A DNA stretch of 64,000 nucleotides from Pelomyxa schiedti (Eukaryota > Evosea > Pelobiontida > Pelomyxidae), in contig JAHLWZ010000016.1 in the NCBI GenBank assembly GCA_020536535.1, positions 183,027 to 247,026 on the forward strand, read 5' to 3'. The position numbers and the translations under genes were made by a program. Of the stretch, positions 60,165-64,000 are shown piece after piece. How positions within the stretch are numbered: the first letter of the stretch is position 1; each line of letters begins with the position of its first letter. The notes under the pieces were generated by a model. That model saw nothing but the letters and a program-made list of their open reading frames with translations, did not search any database and had not been told where the DNA came from.

Positions 60165-62341
60165 CTATGGTTTGGGCCTACGGAATTTCACTGGTGGACC
60201 TTGTAGAACTCCTCTGGGCTGTTTCACAACCAAGTCCACATCAATTCTTTTGTCTCCCCTTATCACAGTCACGGTCTTTCTTAGTGTTGTGCCGTCATCT
60301 TTATGGTTATGTCAGAAAATAAGTAGAAAGTGGGAGGGATTGAACCTTGCAATTGCTCTTGTTTGGTGGGTATGGTATTCGTATTTGTTGGTGTTTGTTG
60401 AGCCTCAATGCTAGGTAAATTTGAAAGCTGTGTTGTAATGCCGGAAATTGGAACGGGAAGCTGGGGTGATGCCGTGGGGGTATTTATCTGAGGCGAGGTA
60501 TGAACCTCTGAGACTTGGGATTTTCTTTGGCGCATAAGCTCCAGTGCTTGCTTTCTTAATTCAAGTTCTTTGAGTGATGATTGAATGTCTTCAACTGTTT
60601 CCGGTTGAGAGGGTGCTAATGGCTGGGTTTGCGGGATAGAAGGAGGTGACATGGTTTGCGCGGTGGAGGTAATTGTTGAGGATATGGTAGGTATGATGGC
60701 TAGTGATGCGATAGCTTTGTCAGCAAGCGTTTCTCGTGTTGGACCCTGTCCAATAGTTTCTGGTGGGTTATTGGTTCTTCTTTTTTTGTGTTGTAAATCC
60801 CCGGTTGTGCCAGAGTGTGGAGGTGAACGTTTCTGTGGTATCAGCGTGTCGGAAGCCGCACTTTGGAGGTGATTTTCAGATGGCTGTCTTTGTAATAAGG
60901 CAGGTTTTTTTTATTGAGTAGTGGAAAGCAGAGAGGGATAGATGCATTAATCTTGATGAATAGGAATGAAAGTAAAGCATACTTGGTTTTGTGGAGAATT
61001 AGTAAGTGCATCAACATCAACAATCTCAGGTTGGGACTCATTGACTGGTCTTACTGCAGTGATTGTACTGGAAACTTTGTGGCGAGGAACCTCAGTGCTT
61101 TCTCTATCACTCCTTTCTACTTCTCTGTCATTCCTATATGAATGAGTAGGGGTGCCTCGAGGGGAATGGTCGTGGCGATGACGGGTATCGCGGTATTTAT
61201 CATGTACCCATTCCTCCCGTGTTGGTGAGTCATATGTATGTCCCTTGTGAAATCGGTCAGAACTGGGTTCTTCACACCGTGTATAGTGCCCGGTTCTGTG
61301 TTGTGGGAGTCGGTCATCCCTATCGGAATAGTGCGTTTCTCGGTCTCTATGGTGGCTGTATCTCCCCGAATGTGCCGCTGAACTGTGGCGACTTGATGGA
61401 TATCTTTCGTAGTGGCTTCGGGCCACATCACTATCGCCTGTTGCGTGTCTCTCTCCTCTTTCTCTCTCTGCCCTACCACAAGCGCCATTACCTTCAGAAC
61501 TATTGTGTGAGTGTGAAGACACTATCTCTGAAGGGGGAGAGATGGTTCCCTCCTCCTGGCGTCCCACAATTGGAGAAGGCCATTGGGTTTCTCGCACATC
61601 AGGCGGCCTGCTATCCATACATCTAGAGTCAGAACCAACACCAGAACTTGAAGCTGAGACTGAGCTCGAGCTAGAACCAGGTTGGTGCACATGGTCTGGG
61701 TTCATTTTCAGTGGTATTTCAAGTGATTCTCCTTTGCTCTCACTGTCCCTTCTGGTCTTCTCTGACTTCCCATGATTCTTTTTCACTTTGGGTTTTCCCT
61801 TCCGCTTTGTGTGCGGGACTTTACTTATAGATTCGGCGTCATTGTCACTGTCGCTGCTTTCACTCGACGAAGAAGATGACGAATCAGAGGGTTCACTTTC
61901 AGAACTAGAGTCAGACTCCTCGTCGTCAGAAGATGAATCAGAGTCAGATGACTTGGCCTTTGCTTTCTTCTTCTTTTTGTGTTTGTGCTTCTTGCGCTTC
62001 TTCTTGTCTTTTTCCTTTTCCTTCTCCTTTTCTTTGTCCTTTTTCTTGTGCTTATGCTTGTGCTTCTTCTTGTTCTTTTTGTGCTTGTCGCCCTTATCCT
62101 TTTTTTCCTTCGCCTTGCCATTTGCCCCGTCGCCGCCGTCCTTGCCGCCTTTTTTCTTTTTCATCTTCTTGTCCCTGTGCTTTTTGCACCTTTGTAGATA
62201 CTGCTGCATGCCCCTCGCCAGCTCCGCGTCCTCCATCGCGGTGCTGTCCAGTCCGTGCTGCTGCGTGGCCTTCATTCGCGTCATCAGTTGGTCCTCCAGC
62301 TCTTTCTTGGCCAGAGCCTCGAACTCGTCATTGATCGACAT
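60165..62341 (-). CDS. Lys/Ser/Arg-rich probable nuclear RNA-processing protein
   Basis: ATG 62341 starts MSINDEFEALAKKELEDQLM, then AELARGMQQYLQRCKKHRDK, followed by about 80 residues of Lys/His/Glu repeats (KHKHKHKKKDKEKEKEKEKD), an acidic Ser/Asp/Glu tract, and an Arg/Asp/Ser/His-rich segment resembling splicing-factor RS-like domains. Further exons encode ETVEDIQSSLKELELRKQAL with LMRQRKSQ, a motif of the (L)RxxAL..M/L type seen in some SR-rich proteins, and end TVTVIRGDKRIDVDLVVKQP ...FRRPKP-stop at 60165. No exact family name can be given. Its antisense strand is also open for about 600 bp purely because of base composition. Confidence 0.65.
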
Positions 62342-62855
62342 CGGGGAGTTTTATTTTTTTTTTTGGCTTTCTTTTTTTTGTGTTTGGAACATTTGATCAT
62401 GGGCGTTGTGGTTGGGACCTAGAGACTGTTGGTCACTGTCTAGTGTGTTCACTGTCGCAGTAGAATGCAGTGTCATTCTGGTTACCAGGGCGCACGCAAT
62501 AACCGCGAAAGTATGAACAAGAAGCTCTTGCCAACACAAACAGCACGTTGGAAATGATAACTCTGCCCCCATAATTTACATGGATAACACCTTGCTCCCA
62601 GAATTCGAAATTATGAACAAGAAGCTCATGCCCAACAAATGATACACTTTGGCATCTTCGAGCGAATTTAATGCATGTTGCTGTGGCACAAATGCTCTTC
62701 AGAAACACTACCCAGCAACATTACATACACCACAACAGACTTCCTCTTGTAGGCACTGGCTTGTAAATGACTTTGTTTACAAAAAAACCTCTTTTTTTTC
62801 TATGTCGTGTTGTTTTGGCTAATAAACAAAGTGTGTTTGTTGGATTTGGTGGCGG
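62342..62855. other. Intergenic spacer with a spaced direct repeat
   Basis: 514 bp upstream of the Lys-rich gene and downstream of the Rac-like stop. No coding frame is supported on either strand. It contains a 24-bp near-identical direct repeat (62513-62536 and 62613-62636) with starts exactly 100 bp apart; see the repeat entry. Confidence 0.6.
62513..62636 (+). repeat. 24-bp direct repeat pair, 100-bp period
   Basis: Both copies share ATGAACAAGAAGCTC followed by (T/A)TGCC(A/C)AACA. The sequence between them differs, so this is a spaced repeat rather than a recent tandem duplication. Confidence 0.75.
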
Positions 62856-64000
62856 TCAGTGCTTGGTCTTGTCCTTGTTGCGCTTCCATGAGAAGAATGA
62901 CTGTTTGGTTTTTGTTGGAGTGGTTGGTGTTGCTGATGTGGGTGTTGGTGCTGTGGTTGATGTGGTTGTTGAGGCCGGTGCTGGTGTGGAAGAGCTGCTG
63001 GAATGTGCTGTTGGGGCCGACGACTTGGATTTTTTCTTATCCTTGGAGCGGGACCCGGTTTCCTTTTCTACTACCACTTTGATGGATTCGTGGAAAATCT
63101 CGTTTATTCCACTCTGGGTGAGTGCCGAACACTCAAGATACGATGCGGCATTTATCTGGTCTTTCAGTTCCTCACCCTGTTTTCGTGCATTGTTTAATTT
63201 TCAAATAAAAACCAATGCAAGCGTACTTCTTCAAGTGATATCGGTTGCTGGTGATTAGCTTCAAGTTCCCGCAGTTTTTTCATATCATTTCTTAGATCCA
63301 GTTTTGTGCCAACGAGAACCTGAAAAAAAGTTAGTAAATTTCTGGGAGGGAAAAAGTCTACAATGGGAGTATCGGGATTTGTAGAGCGAATTTCGGGAAC
63401 CCACTAACAATAAATAAGGCATTGATAAATGAATTGGATAAATACTTTTGATCTGACGTTCTCATATGAATCCCGCTGTGTAATTTCAAAACATATTACA
63501 AAGACATCCGTATCAGGGTAGCTACAAGTTCATGAGAAGGTTTCAAAGTAATGAAAGGAGAGAAACCTCAAAGGGCGAAGTTTGTCATAACTAAAGAGAG
63601 GAATGGTTAGTAAGAATATCCGCAAGTTTATTTAATTTGATTACTTACTCTTCTTGTCCAGCTGTATCCTAAAAGAGAAAAAAATGGGTACACAGAATAA
63701 CGACAGGTAGGCATACCCAAAGAACAAGGTTCACTGGCTTGTTTTGGTACATTTCTATGGCATTGAAGTTGTCAAAGACCTGGCTCAGTGTAAAAAGAAA
63801 CTCAAGGCGGAGAATGAGGAGGGAACAAACTGTTGGCACATAAACTTTGGGGAAGGCGTGGCTTTAGTGGCGGGAATTTTGGTTATTTGAGACAACACCG
63901 AGGATATTGAAAATAAAGGAGTACTCACGTAGTATAAGAGATCAACAAACTCTAAAACAGAATTAGAATAGGAAAAAGAAAAGAAGAAAATTACGCACCG
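62856..64000 (-). CDS. Rac/Rho-family small GTPase, 5' end outside window
   Basis: Reading from the window end inwards: FVDLLYY, the switch I AFPKVYVPTVFDNF (joined over an intron), [20 protein letters not shown] with the catalytic Gln, RPLSYPDTDVFVICFEITQR, WVPEIR, LVGTKLDLRNDMKKL and YLECSALTQSGINEIF. These are Rac-type signatures (TKLD, SALTQ, SYPxTDVFxICF). The P-loop exon lies beyond 64000. The C-terminus is unusual: after KVVVEKETGSRSKDKKKSK comes a Ser/Thr/Pro/Ala-rich tail of about 45 residues ending WKRNKDKTKH-stop at 62856, with no CAAX cysteine. Rac proteins control actin assembly, NADPH oxidases and kinases such as PAK. Confidence 0.85.

Noticed and set aside
61788-62396. Long plus-strand open frame rich in Phe, Ser and Leu
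   Set aside because: It is the exact antisense of the Lys/Glu/Ser-rich exon of the minus-strand gene and arises from that biased composition.

Overview
This is an intron-rich, very gene-dense protist genome window, not prokaryotic. Almost every gene is cut by short GT-AG introns, mostly about 40-50 nt, usually with a CTNAY-like branch site just before the acceptor. Spacers between genes are often only 50-300 bp. The content (a Roco/LRRK-type kinase, a Cache-type receptor nucleotidyl cyclase, a Rac-family GTPase, an actin nucleation-promoting factor, a nucleoredoxin with a C1-like finger) fits an amoebozoan. Two long genes (16021-17361 and 42726-44009) resemble a large paralogous family I recall from Pelomyxa, so an archamoeba such as Pelomyxa is my best guess. 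That is recall and inference, not proof.

Layout. 1-10.5 kb: the end of a Sel1-repeat gene, a large Roco kinase gene (minus), a TMEM151-like membrane protein (plus) and COG8 (minus). 10.7-17.4 kb: a PTTG1IP-like membrane protein, a fused MsrB-MsrA methionine sulfoxide reductase, two uncharacterised plus-strand genes and one lineage-specific gene. 17.6-29.3 kb: a coiled-coil protein ending in a WASP-type W-C-A tail, an arylsulfatase, a PPIL2-type U-box/cyclophilin, a small unknown gene, nucleoredoxin and an RNF126/RNF115-type RING E3. 29.3-41.3 kb: COG4, a receptor cyclase, a RING/TRAF-type zinc-finger protein, a divergent ubiquitin-like protein and a degenerate eEF2 paralog. 41.4-42.7 kb: a 1.3-kb element with terminal inverted repeats and no visible transposase. 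42.7-64 kb: a second lineage-specific gene, the PP2A scaffold subunit, a beta-helix/sirtuin fusion, an AAAP amino-acid transporter, a coiled-coil protein, a cullin, an akirin, a Lys/Ser-rich probable nuclear protein and a 3'-terminal part of a Rac-like GTPase.

Themes. Golgi tethering (COG4, COG8), ubiquitin chemistry (cullin, RNF126-like, PPIL2 U-box, RING/TRAF, Ubl) and actin/Rac signalling (VCA protein, Rac) recur, but nothing suggests co-transcribed operons. The most novel items are the beta-helix/sirtuin fusion, the VCA protein with an atypical N-terminus, the eEF2 paralog without a usable G3 motif, the Roco protein with a degenerate GTPase-like N-terminus, and the TIR element. Several reading frames need a one-base correction, some of them at homopolymer runs, which looks like residual long-read error; some exon joins are therefore provisional. 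CDS coordinates are gene spans including introns.
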